Source: Uranotaenia lowii
Taxonomy: Eukaryota; Arthropoda; Insecta; Diptera; Culicidae
Direction: 5' to 3'
Assembly (NCBI RefSeq): GCF_029784155.1
Contig: NC_073692.1
Location: forward strand, 70,010,012 to 70,074,011
Length of the DNA stretch: 64,000 nucleotides
Numbering within the stretch: position 1 is the stretch's first letter; the number at the start of each line of letters is the position of its first letter. Position numbers and translations under genes: made by a program. Positions 11,819 through 23,230 of the stretch are shown here, piece by piece. A model generated the notes under the pieces. That model was not told where the DNA came from. It made no database searches and worked only from the letters and a program-made list of their open reading frames with translations.

Positions 11819-14800
11819 TTGTTTTGCAACTCCGCTCTAAAACGTGTTTATTTTTTTAATGCAAAGTTTTGTTTCAAAAAGGCTTTTTTTTCTTCTGAAA
11901 AAAAAAAACAGTATCAAAAAGTAGTATTTTTCGATACAGTTTGCAAAACAATGTTGAAAAGTGCTACTTTTTACACTGTTTTGATTTCGAAGGAAAAATT
12001 ACAACCGTTATCAGAAGGTGACATATCTAGCGTAACATTTCAAAAGGGCGAAACTGCCAAATGTAAACAAATCGAGTTAACGGTCATTCCGGAAGTACGC
12101 GGTTGCATTTTACCTAATAAGCACGGTTTCATCTTAAAATCTCTTAAAACTTTCAAAAGCTTGATAAAATTTAATTGGGCGAAACTTCATGTTCATGCAT
12201 TTTCGTTGGAACGTGAAGTTACGCCTATTCAAAATGGGATTAATTTTTCTATTCGTGTAGGGCCAATAGGCGTATCTGAGTTGACCGTGTGTGACAAAAC
12301 GGCCTAATTAGTTTTTGAGTGTAGGGCCAAAAAGCCTAACTTCAAAACCTGGGGGAGGAAGACTGAAATTTGCTGTATCGTTTTCTGTATCGTTTTTTTA
12401 CTGTTCGACAAGAAGCCAGCAATTGTTGAAAAGATTTGTAATCGTTCAAATTTTAACTTTAGATGATCAGTTTCGTGTAGCGAGTCATGTAACTCAGTTG
12501 TTTAGGTGCTAAATTTAGACTTAGCTATATTTTTAGAACAACTATTAATCAAACCATTTTTATTTATCAGCTTCAAAACTTTGACGAAATTTGAACGACT
12601 AAATACGCCTGATCATGCAAGAATTTGCCAGAGCAAAACAAAACGTAATTAAATCATTGTTTTATGCAAAACAAGTACTTTTCAGCATCAAACAAGTTTT
12701 ATTAAAAATCACTAAATAAGAAAGTAAAATTTCAAACCTTCGCACTGGACGGTAGATTGATGAGAGAAATTTGACGTTTGAAAGATTTTTTTCTTTTTTC
12801 ATTCAGTCTTCCTCCCCCAGTTCAAAACCAAAACAAAAACGGCCGATAAGTTGGGCGAAACTTGCGGGCGTAACTAGAATCGAAAACGAAAAAGGGCGAA
12901 ACTCGAAAATCTCTGAAATTTAGTGAAAAAAGTGAAAGTTCTTGATAACCAACGAACTATTGTTTGTGAATATAATGCACATTTTTTGATTTTGTTGTAC
13001 GAAAAGTGGTCGATTTTTTAAATAGGATTTGATTAACACTAAACGTATCGGAGGCGGTCAAATGACGGTTTTGAAACTTTGAAGGATGATTACGCCTTAT
13101 ATAAATTTTTTGTTCGCCAAATAAACAACAGGACTATTTTTATTTTCAAAATGCAAGTATTTTTGCGTTTTTTAATTTTTTCTAAGTGTTGTGGTTTTCG
13201 AATAACGCATGTGGTATACCTATTCATACCGCGAGCGGTCAAATGACGGTTTACACTGTTTTCGCTAAAACTGTCGTGTTTCTCAACCGATTTCTTTAAA
13301 ATTTATAGTTTTGAAAAGCCTATAACGTGACTCAAATATGTTTCTCAGACAGTTTTCAGCTACAATCAATTATTTCAAAGTTATTTTAAGTCCAAGAACT
13401 TTTTCATGAAAAAACATGCTTCAGGAAAATTGCTATAAATCAATTATTTAGTGCTCGAAAAAAATTTCACTTAGTTCTTGAGAAAGCTGAAGTTAGAAGC
13501 TATATGCTGCACATACGGAAATTTTTATCAAATTTTTTTTAAGATCATGCCCACAAAAAATGTAAAAAAGTTGTGTAAAATCCGTACTTTTCAATCAATC
13601 AACCGCCAAAGCTGTTCCTGTTACAGTAGAAAAAATTCAAAAAATGAATTGGAAAGTTGACGTAATTTGTCACATTTTGGCATCTTTAGATTATGTAAAA
13701 TACGAAATACATAATTTATGACGAATTTTCAAAGGTAGCTGTTTTTCGAACTTTTTATCAATTTGGATTTTCTGAGACAATTCCTACACCTAAGCTCAGC
13801 TTTGCACTGGATTTTGAGTATGTTAACGTAAGGTTTAGGCGATAAAACTATATGCATAAGAAAGCTTATTTCATATCGGTTCTAGTGGTGTAACTGCATT
13901 GGCGGTGCAATGCTTAGCAAAAATATGATAAATAAAACAGTGAAGTAGTTTCTGAATTTTGAGAAGTCAGCACAAATTCTTGCTTGGCGGACGGGCGCAG
14001 TGGGTGGTCATATCTCAAAGCTATTTTGCACACGAAGACGGGTGAAAGGAAACGAAAAAACAAACGAGCATTCGCTCAAATTTTCGGGTTTTACTTTCAG
14101 AAATATATTTATTATATTTTTGTCAAGCATTGCATTGCCAATGTAATTACGTCACTAGAATTGGTATGAAATTTTCTTTCTTTTGCATATAATTTTTTGT
14201 CTAAACCTTACGATAACATACTCAAAATCCAGTGCAAAGCTGAATTTAGGTGTAGGAATTGTATCAAAAATCCGAATTGATGAAATGTTCGAAAAACAGC
14301 TACCTTTTAAAATTCGTCATAAATTATGTATTTCGTATTTTACAAAATCTAAAGATGCCAAAATGTGACAAATTACGTCAACTTTTTAATTCATTTTTTG
14401 AAATTTTTCTACTGTAACAGGAACAGCTTTGGCGGTTGATTGATTGAAAAGTATGGGTTTTACACAACTTTTTTACATTTTTTGTGGGCATGACCTTAAA
14501 AAAAATTTGATAAACATTTCCGTATATGCAGCATATAGCTTCTAACTTCAGCTTTCTCAAGAACTAAGTGAAATTTTTTTCGAGCACTAAATAACTGATT
14601 TATAGCAATTTTCCTGAAGCATGTTTTTTCATAAAAAATTTCTTGGACTTAAAATAACTTTGAAATAATTGATTGTAGCTGAAAACTGTCTGAGAAACAT
14701 ATTTGAGTCACATTATAGGCTTCTCAAAACTATAAATTTTAAAGAAATCGGTTGAGAAACACGACAGTTTTAGCGAAAACAGTGTAAACCGTCATTTGAC

Positions 14801-15065
14801 CGCTCGCGGTATGAATAGGTATATACAAAGTGTCGGTATGTTTAGTGTTAAATGTTCCGAAATTTTAAATGCGTTTTTCTCGATGCGAGCTAACTGCTAG
14901 TTTCGCCCTTATTAAATGTTACGCTAGATATCTTGACACCTTGATATTTTGCGGTACTGCAAAAAGTTGTGTATGCAACTCGTTGCGATTTAATTTTTTT
15001 CATCACTCGTTTCCAACTCATTCTGCAAAAAAACTACTTTTTGCAAATCGTTGCATCAATAACTA
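11819..15065. mobile_element. Old inverted-repeat element interrupted by a piggyBac-like element
   Basis: ATATCTAGCGTAACATTT followed by AGGGCGAAACT near 12028 reappears inverted near 14895-14930 (TTTCGCCCT then AAATGTTACGCTAGATAT). AAAAAGTAGT near 11916 and the matching ACTACTTTTTGCAAA near 15031 extend the symmetry. Short GGGCGAAACT motifs recur at about 12050, 12177, 12853 and 12894. The arms are diverged and the centre is split by the insertion at 13037-14847. The 162-codon frame at 11819-12307 lies in the left arm and has no recognisable domain. The element class is unknown. Confidence 0.5.
13037..14847. mobile_element. piggyBac-like palindromic non-autonomous element, TTAA-flanked
   Basis: It is bounded by TTAA at 13033-13036 and 14848-14851, with ends CACTAAACGTATCGG and its inverted counterpart CCGGTATG-like GTCGGTATGTTTAGTG. 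A TTAA target and ends of this type fit piggyBac. The subterminal motif GCGGTCAAATGACGGTTT occurs near 13053 and 13226, and inverted near 14790. From about 13200 to 13942 the left arm is matched by an inverted right arm from about 14100 to 14830, leaving a spacer near 160 bp. There is no transposase; a matching 60-codon frame on each arm is a by-product of the symmetry. Confidence 0.85.
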
Positions 15066-15304
15066 TTTCGGTGGAAATGTTTTCGTACTAAAAATGAAAC
15101 AAATCCTGAAAAAAACAAAAAAAAATCATTACTTCAAATTTATCATTGTACTGGAAACAAACTCATCATCATTTTTGTAGAATCATTAAATGTATATAAT
15201 AAAATTATTTCATTTTCTTGTCCATTTACAGGTAACGTGGATGGAGCGACCCATTATTCATAATCTGATAGAGGAATAACTGGTATGAAAATCATTTTGA
15301 GAAA
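15066..15304. other. Short unassigned interval
   Basis: AT-rich DNA between two elements. TTACAGGTAACG at about 15228 mimics splice-site sequence, but no exon could be supported. Confidence 0.3.
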
Positions 15305-15812
15305 TCTTCTTATATATAAAAATGAAGGCGTTTTCTTTGTAACACCATCACGTATAAACGGTCGGTCGGAATGAAGTAAAATTTGGTATCCGACTGTTTT
15401 TGGGGTCAGAGATGGTTTGTATAATAGTTTCAAGAATCTCAATTTTTATGGAAGGGGGGTTCCATACAAAATTATCTCTTCTTCACATCTTACATATAAA
15501 AATGGAGGCGTTTCCTTTGTAACACCATCACGTTTAAACGGTCGGTCGGAATGAAGTAAAATTTGGTATCCGAGGGTTTTTGGGAGTAGAGATGGTTTGT
15601 ATAATAATTTAAAGAGTCACACTTTTTATGAAAGTAAGGTTCCCATTCAAAATCAACTTTAAATGGGACACAAGTCGTACAATGTAATTTTGTTACGATT
15701 TTCATAAAAAGTGATTTGCGAGCACGATGAAGTAAAGGACATGTAGATGAAAAAAACATTTATTACGATTTATTTGTTTAAAGGTAAAACGAAGTTTACC
15801 GGGTCGACTAGT
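15305..15812 (+). mobile_element. Mini-Helitron with duplicated 5' region
   Basis: The 5' end TCTTCTTATATATAAAAATG is preceded by A. The 3' end is ACCGGGTCGACTAGT, with the possible hairpin AAACGAAGTTT about 7 bases upstream. These are Helitron hallmarks (5'-TC, 3'-CTRR, small 3' hairpin). The first ~180 bp (TATAAAAATGAAGGCG... plus AAACGGTCGGTCGGAATGAA) are repeated at about 15490, so the 5' part is duplicated in tandem. There is no Rep/helicase coding sequence; it is non-autonomous at 508 bp. Confidence 0.8.
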
Positions 15813-15922
15813 AGTAGACATAATTTTGTTGGACTTTTGATTATTTTGATTAAATTTGTAGAAATCCCAAACGAAACACACTTTTCTGTGGGATTCCTGT
15901 GAAACTTTATGTTCATTATGTT

Positions 15923-16998
15923 TAGAGATGTGCCGAATAGTGGTATCGAATATTGACCCTGTCAAATATTCTGTCGAGTGATTAATAAAAATACATAAGC
16001 GATTAATTCTGTTTCTTCCATCTGCATTCCCTTCGTGTTTTGTAGTCGACTATTTTTAACGAGATGATATTACCAGATGATTATCACAAGATCCTCTTCA
16101 ATTAAGGATATCCCTGATTTTCAAAACGCCACCAATAACTGAAGGATATCAGACGACTTGTCACTTCTATAGGGCGTTTTTTACCCACCAAAATCTGGGA
16201 AAAACATCTCTTTCCGAGCAGTTTGAAATTGCTTAATTGATATCACAATAGATGAATTGCGAATTTGAGCAAGATATCTTCAAAATAGTTGTTAAACAGA
16301 ACGATAATCTTCAACCTTAAGCATACCATACTTTCTACTACACGGTACTGTTAAGTACAATTTTTTTAAATTAAAAAAAAGCGCTAATTTGATCAAAATC
16401 TAGCCCAAAAACATAAAAGAGCAAAGTAAAAGGAAATAACTTGAAATTAAAAGTTTTCATTAAATCACAGCAGCAGTGTTAAGGTCGAATCCAAGGGTTA
16501 AACAAAAATGTATGTTCATTTTGATTATTTTTTAATAAAAACCGATACACGAAATTTCAAATATGTTTGAAATTTTAATTTGAGTTTTTGAATTGATTAA
16601 GCCAAAAAATTTAATAATCCCAGGGTAAATCCGGAAATTTTTACAACAATTTCTAAGCATCCCGGCCAGATTTGACCTATCTCGAATTTTTATTAAATTT
16701 ATAGGCAAATCTGGATAACTCAAAAACATCAAGAATAAACGATGATCAAAGCATAAAGCTATCTACAGTGAAATATTAACGGATACACCTAAGATGTTTT
16801 ATTGAAACCATACGTTTTTTGATTATTGTCTAGCTATTCCAACATCACTTTTGGATATATTATCCGAAATCATTTGAAACTTTTACCATACCATTTTTTT
16901 AAAGAGTAAAATTAAAAAATAAATATTTCGGTGAGCCGATTATTCGACCTATCGGTTTTTGGGAGGTATTCGGCTGGCGAATATTCTGAACATCTCTA
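15923..16998. mobile_element. hAT-type non-autonomous element with TAGAGATG ends
   Basis: The left end TAGAGATGTGCCGAATA and right end TATTCTGAACATCTCTA are inverted repeats with mismatches. Flanks ATTATGTT (15915-15922) and ATTGTGTT (16999-17006) form an 8-bp target duplication with one change. An 8-bp duplication plus TAGAGATG-type ends fits the hAT superfamily. Subterminal ATTCGGC/GAATATT motifs recur. The interior (1.08 kb) shows no transposase. Confidence 0.78.
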
Positions 16999-17213
16999 AT
17001 TGTGTTCTTTTTATTTTTGTAAAACCATCAACTTTTGAGGGTTGACTATGTATAGATGGCATGATTAGGATTCGATAGCATGATTTAAACCAGTGGTTTT
17101 TAAAGTGGTCCCTACTGCCCCCGGGAGGCGTTGAGAGTTTCTTAGGCGGCGGTGAGCCCAATTTTAAATTTTGGGGGCGTTGGAAGGACTCAGGTGGGCG
17201 GTAAGGCTATATT

Positions 17214-17640
17214 AAGCTTGCCAGAATTTTTTCAGCACATATCCAAGCCGGACAAACCAGGAAATTTTTATATAAAAACCTGGCAAAATCCGGGCATTCA
17301 ATTTCAAATTGACGACCATAAATCCGGGCAATATCCGAGCAAATTTTGTCTAAACTCAGAAATTCCTTAACAAAAATCAAGAAAAAAAATTTTTTCATTA
17401 AATCTTATCGATAGATTTTGAACTAAATTTTAGGCTTCCAAAAAACCTTTCATAAAACTTGTTAAAAAAATTTCGTTTTGGAGGTGTTTGTTGTTTTTGG
17501 TTGATTTGACAAATTAAAAGAATAAATCCGGGCAAAATCCTGGCATTTTTCAATGAAATCCGGGCAAACGGGACGAGCCGGACTGTTCTTAAATATTGTA
17601 TTAAATATCCGGGCAAACCCGGATAAAACCGGGCAATTTT
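17214..17640 (+). mobile_element. CCGGG-rich short element, copy 4 (nested in hAT)
   Basis: It starts GCTTGCCAGAATTTTTTCAG and ends ACCCGGATAAAACCGGGCAA. AATCCGGGCAAAATCC-type blocks lie between. It has the same orientation as copy 5 and the opposite orientation to copies 1-3. Its position inside the hAT element makes it younger than that insertion, or acquired by it. Confidence 0.75.
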
Positions 17641-17887
17641 ACTATAGATTGATTTTTGAAAGCTTTAATTTTGAATTGATAGCCTATTAAACTTTGGATC
17701 GATTCTGGAATAAAAATCAGAACTTATCGTTCCCTCTACAAATCTTCAGTAAGGACGAATTTTTGCTTCACAGGCTATTTTGAACACTTACCAAGAAAAA
17801 ATCTGTAATTTGAGTTATTGAAGCGTTTTGTGGATTGTTATTTTACATTTTTATTAATTTTTCTCTCAAATTTAATTGTCACCGAAA

Positions 17888-18540
17888 GATTTTGCGGCCT
17901 TTTCAGTCAGTTCACGGATCCAAAACACCTTCTTTTCGTATTCCGACGTTTCGTTCTTTATTTGAACTTTTCCTCAAGAATCTTCAACAAACATGTAGTG
18001 AAAATAATCGACAACAAAAGGTAGTTAATTATAAACTTAGAGAAAATTTTGTTTCTTTGTCTGGAGAATCATTAGAAATTTAATTTGCATACACTAATCG
18101 GACACTTTTTACCATCAAAACGTTAGAAATATTCAAAAGCAACACTTAGATAAGAAATCTTTTTGAAAAGTATAAAAAATATTAAAACAGGGAGAAATTT
18201 ACTATCTAGAGAGAATTCCAAACACGAAAATCAAAACTTCGAAAAAACGAAAACACTCCGATCACTCGTTTGTAGCACTACCAAATGATATTGCTGATGT
18301 GGCGATTTTTTTTTGTGTCCAATTAGTGTACGCAAATTTAATTTCTAATGATCCTCCAGACAAAGAAACACAATTCTCTGTAAGCTTATAAATTAACTAC
18401 CTTTTTGTTGTCAATTAGTTTCATTATATGTTTGTTGTAGATTCCTGTGTGAAAGTTCAAATAAAGAACGAAACGTCGGAATAAGAAAAGAAGGTGTTTC
18501 GGATCCGTGAACTGACTGAAAAAGTCGAAAATCTTCCCGT
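17888..18540. repeat. Inverted repeat with ~220-bp arms inside the hAT element
   Basis: The left-arm sequence CAGTCAGTTCACGGATCC (17903 onward), CACCTTCTTTTCGTATTCCG and TCTGGAGAATCATTAGAAAT is mirrored on the right by ATTTCTAATGATCCTCCAGA and CGGAATAAGAAAAGAAGGTG, ending GGATCCGTGAACTGACTG near 18518. The midpoint is about 18213. The outer halves carry small differences, and no protein is evident. Confidence 0.72.
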
Positions 18541-19571
18541 AATACAATTTCACCAGTCGTAAACAATTATTTACTCATTTAATTGTCACTACAACAATAA
18601 ACCTAGGCATTAAATTGATTCTTACGTCCATTTATATCTTGAATTACGTCATTCTGGGGTATCATGAGAATAACACAAACTAAATAAACTACCAGTGCAT
18701 TTACCAAATTTGCCTCTCGATCATTTGAGCTTATTAGATCATGAATAATATTACTGGAACATATTATTAATTACTTTGTTAATGATTCAGATCTGTAGAA
18801 TTTGTCCAGTTAAATAACAAAATGGCAAATACTAGAACAAGAGATTATTGCTCAGTTTTACAGGAATTTTAGTTTTTTTTTATAAACTTTTCTTTGGAAA
18901 CACATAAATCAGAAATCTTGGAAATACCATCAAATCATTATTGTAGGTTTTATAGAAATTTTAAACTTTGTGTGTTGTGCTCAACTTTCAATTTTTACTA
19001 CTCCTTGCTCTGATGATATTTTTCATATACAAACATTCGACCGAAATACAAGTCGCATTTTTCAATCCAACTCTAAAATAATGCACCTCACGTAACTTTT
19101 GATCCAATCGATAGAACTTTTCAAAAACTAGTTTTCAACAATCACTTTGCAAAATTTTAAATAGATGTTGCGCTGTTTTTGAGATATTGAAGTATTTGTG
19201 GAAAAAGTTCAAAAAGTCCGATTTTCGTAGAATTGCTGTACATAAATATTATAGATATTAGAAATTATACGTATGATAGAAATCTCAAACTTTGTGAAAT
19301 AATAGTGTGATAGTTAATTTATCTAACGTGGAAAATATGAGCAAAAAATTTCATTAGAATAAAGAATATTGGAAGTTGAAAATCGAAGGGTCAGACATTT
19401 TTCAAGGATTATAAACGGTACTGTAGAGGGTAATCTTCATATGTACGATAATTCGAAATTTTATTTGTTAATGGTTACATTTCCACAAAATTTGCTAAAA
19501 GGGTGGTGAGCTCGGAAATTCAGCAAAAGGGGGCGGTGAGGGAAAAAAGTTTGAAAACCACTGATTTAAAC

Positions 19572-20754
19572 CAATCCGTTAATCCGTAACTTTCAACGGT
19601 TTATTTTAAAATGACTAAATGTACTGAATCGCTTTTTTAACCATCGCATGAACTCAGACAATAACAAAACGATGAAAATTCGACATTTGCACGATAAATT
19701 GAGATGTTCTCTTTCACAGGCTCTTTAGGTGTGTGATTTTATATTGAAAATTAACAAATTTTTGATTTTTTTTCTCGAGTTTCAAAAACAACCTAACTCC
19801 CATAATGAAAGGTTAAAAAGTACAAGTTTCTGTTAAAAATTCCTTATAACTAACGAACGCCTCCTGATACAAATTTGCGCTCTGAGAGAAAAATGTGCGA
19901 ACTTTTATTTTATAAAGAAGCTTAGAAAACATTTTTATTGTACTAGTTCATTCACAAAAGTTAGAGTTCGACACACTCTAACATTTTAATGTTCAAAAAA
20001 TCTTCATTCGCTTACGAAACGTCATATGTATGTGGTGTCCTGGGTAAAGTTGCTTTAAGAGACTCTTATGGAAACAGGAAATGATACGTATAACAATAAA
20101 AAGTCAAAATTTTTAATGTTTTCATTTTATTTTCTGGCTAATTTATATGAAGCATAACAACCCTAAATTTCAACGAAGTCGCTTCCGGTTCTCTGCACTC
20201 GATCAATATGCTTAAAAATTAATTTAAAAAAAAAGCGTTTTTATTAACACATACAAGAAAAACTTCAACTCAAACTTACCATTAAAAAGATCATAATCAC
20301 ATTTCACTCAAGGAAAACTGAAAACTTCACGGGGAGTGATTCGTTAGGCGATGAGAAACCTTATGGAGCAAATAAATGTGTTGTGTTGTGTATTTTCACA
20401 CAGCCGTTTCTTCTATTTTTCATAAGATGTTCTTCTGAAAAGTAAAAGAATTTCATAAGACTCTTATAAAAAAATGCATTCCAAAACAGCGGCTCATAAG
20501 ACGCATCTTATGAAAATCATAATAAGAATTCGCCTAAGTGTATAGTTGAGATTTGCTTTTTTCGAGCGGGCCGAGGGAAGAAAGGAAGAGACCCATTTGA
20601 GTGAATATTGAAGTCACGCCCATATTGGTTAATCCCTTCAACCCAGGGCTGGAATCAGAAAAAAAAAGTGAAAATAAATCGCTCAAATGTCAAATTTGTC
20701 TGATTGAATTACTGACCAGTGAGTGAGTCATAAATTTTGTTTCTTAAAATGATT
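19572..20754. other. AT-rich unassigned sequence
   Basis: No boundaries were recognised. TCTTATGA/TCATAAGA words recur around 20420-20530, suggesting a degraded dyad-rich repeat. Confidence 0.35.
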
Positions 20755-22570
20755 ACACTAGTTTACAGCATTTTTGAACTCAGTAAACTGAAGGTCATTT
20801 CCAATGTGAAATCGGGCGCTGAATCCGAAAATGAAATTCAAAAAAATCTCAGTAGAATCGTTTTTGAGTTATGCTCTAAATATGGAATTTCGAAAAAATT
20901 AAAAAAGTTTTTGTACTTAGATTAAAATATCTCGGACGGCATAACAGTAATTTGAAATCTCTCTTTTGCATATTGAAGGTGAATAAGTTTTCTATCGATC
21001 ATCTGAACACTGTTTTTGCGTTTGACCAACAGTATTGCTGATATTAGTGACTTTATGAGAAAAAAAATTCTAAAAAACGCATTTTTTTAGAGAAAATTTT
21101 GTTTCAACGAAAGTTTTAGACTCAATGGTAGCATTTAAAAAATATGATTTTCTTTTGTGCTTGAATGTCAATTTAAAACAAAGATTTCAAGTGGTTATTT
21201 ATCAAAATCGGTTGAAAATTGAAGAAGTTATGGCTACTTTACCATAACTGTAATTTTTGCAGTTTTTAATAATTTAACGAACCGCAGTACACTTATCATA
21301 GTATAGGAAGAATGAAACATGATAAATCTCACTCGCTCCAAGTCAAAATTATTTATTAGCTTACCAGAAGGTCACATGCCAAGTTTCAGGAAGATCTGAC
21401 CATAGGGAGGGGTTGCTTAAGTCTCAAACGTGAATAAAATTTTGAGGTATTTTGCCCGGAAGGAACGAAAAACACAGGTTTTTCATCAATAACTTTTTTC
21501 ATCACTAGCTGTAGTTTTTTATGGTTGATTTTCTTAAAGCCCAAGTTGAGACAAATATTTCACCCGAAGACTGTAACTCGATTGGATTTGAAACAGAAAA
21601 GTTATTGTGGTTCAAAGGCCGCAAATTTTGTCCAACACGCAATGAGTACTTTTTACGCATTGCGTTTTATACGACAATTTTCGACCAAAATACAATCTTT
21701 GAACCGCAATAACTTTTCTGTTTCAAATCCAATCGAGTTACAGTCTTCGGGTGAAATATTTGTCTCAACTTGGGCTTTAAGAAAATCAACCATAAAAAAC
21801 AATCAGCTAGTGATGAAAAAAGTTATTGATGAAAAACCTGTATTTTTCGTTCCTTCCGGGCAAAATACCTCAAAATTTTATTCACGTTTGAGACTTAAGC
21901 AACCCCTCCCTATGGTCAGATCTTCCTGAAACTTGGCATGTGACCTTCTGGTAAGCTAATAAATAATTTTGACTTGGAGCGAGTGGGATTTATCATGTTT
22001 CATTCTTCCTATACTATGATAAGTGTACTGCGGTTCGTTAAATTATTAAAAACTGCAAAAATTACAGTTATGGTAAAGTAGCCATAACTTCTTCAATTTT
22101 CAACCGATTTTGATAAATAACCACTTGAAATCTTTGTTTTAAATTGACATTCAAGCACAAAAGAAAATCATATTTTTTAAATGCTACTATTGAGTCTAAA
22201 ACTTTCGTTGAAACAAAATTTTCTCTAAAAAAATGCGTTTTTTAGAATTTTTTTTCTCATAAAGTCACTAATATCAGCAATACTGTTGGTCAAACGCAAA
22301 AACAGTGTTCAGATGATCGATAGAAAACTTATTCACCTTCAATATGAAAAAGAGAGATTTCAAATTACTGTTATGCCGTCCGAGATATTTTAATCTAAGT
22401 ACAAGAACTTTTTTAATTTTTCCGAAATTTCATATTTGAAGCATAGCTCAAAAACGGTTCTACTGAGATTTTTTTGAATTTCATTTTCGGATTCAGCGCC
22501 CGATTTTACATTAAAAATGTTGGTCAGTTAATCAAGTTCACGATTTTTTTAAAATTTTGTAAACTAGTGT
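20755..22570. repeat. 1.8-kb near-perfect palindrome (foldback element)
   Basis: ACACTAGTTTAC at 20755-20766 is mirrored by GTAAACTAGTGT at 22559-22570, and blocks correspond across a midpoint near 21,660: AAATCGGGCGCTGAATCCG at about 20811 with CGGATTCAGCGCCCGATTT at about 22488, and AGTTATTGTGGTTCAAAG at about 21600 with CTTTGAACCGCAATAACT near 21700. The arms are about 850-900 bp, very similar over most of their length and more diverged in the outer 60 bp. The central loop is short (about 80 bp). Frames of up to 134 codons around 21525 cross the symmetry axis and are not credible genes. Confidence 0.85.
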
Positions 22571-23040
22571 TATTATCAAAACTTTTTTAAGTCTTTAAGA
22601 AAGTTTTTTATTGAACAGGTTTGCAAATTTCATCAAACTGAGCATGCCTGACACATAAAACAATAGTTTTGTTTATATTGATTGGTTCCGGCATGAATTT
22701 TTATCTTGAAACGATTACAGCTCTTTTCAAAAACTGCTCAATTTTTTGTCGAAAAGTAAAAAAAAATGCTGCGAAAATGCTGCAGCAAATTTCTATTTGC
22801 CTCACCTTCAACCAATCAACAGATTTGCTTCATTTCGGTGACACATTTGCAAACTAATTTATCATTGGCCCGTTTCTATTTTTTTTATCAAAGCGTTCAG
22901 TCATGATTAATCATTCAATAGAAACATTTTTACGATTTTGGTAGTAGAAAAGCAAAAAAAAACACTGTCTCGTTTCCTCTTCACAATCCAAATTGGCCGT
23001 GGCAGAAATAATTTGACAATTCATCCTCGTCCTCCATCTG
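22571..23040. other. AT-rich unassigned sequence
   Basis: Nothing recognisable lies between the palindrome and the next SINE-like block. Confidence 0.35.
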
Positions 23041-23230
23041 ACTCAGGTACCAAGTAGGTGCACTTGTTGAGTTGTTGGATTGGCAAAACGGTATAAAAGT
23101 GATGTTTTGAGTTCGATTCTCACTTTCCGACGGCATTTTGGGAACCCCTTACTCACTAAAATGTGTGAATTAAGAATGCTACTGTTCAACTAGCTTTGTG
23201 TCCTTTGATTACTGAGGAAAAGAAAAACAT
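23041..23230 (+). repeat. Possible degraded tRNA-derived SINE
   Basis: A B-box-like GTTCGATTC at 23111-23119 follows a poorer A-box-like TGGATTGGCAAAACGG at about 23076. The spacing is tRNA-like and the block is GC-richer than its surroundings. There is no A-tail or target duplication. Confidence 0.35.

Larger units (their letters stand above)
17091..19563. mobile_element. hAT-type element with CAGTGGTTTT ends, containing nested insertions
   Basis: CAGTGGTTTTTAAAG at the left and GTTTGAAAACCACTG at the right are near-perfect inverted ends of the widespread hAT CAGTGGTT type. Both sides carry the exact 8-bp duplication ATTTAAAC (17083-17090, 19564-19571). GGCGGTGAG motifs lie just inside both ends. 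The 2.47-kb interior has no transposase and has received a CCGGG-rich element (17214-17640) and an inverted repeat (about 17888-18540). Confidence 0.88.

Noticed and set aside
11819..12307. 162-codon plus-strand frame
   Set aside because: It lies in the left arm of a degraded inverted-repeat element, has no recognisable domain, and its mirrored copy near 14.9-15.05 kb does not preserve the frame.
15228..15290. Short exon after TTACAG
   Set aside because: It resembles a splice acceptor directly followed by a GT donor; no supporting frame or neighbouring exon.
16600..16735. Another CCGGG-rich element copy
   Set aside because: Only scattered words (AAATCCGG, CCCGGCCAGATTTG) occur, without either terminus, inside the hAT element at 15923-16998.
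21525..21929. 134-codon frame
   Set aside because: It crosses the centre of a palindrome and so translates one arm and its complement.
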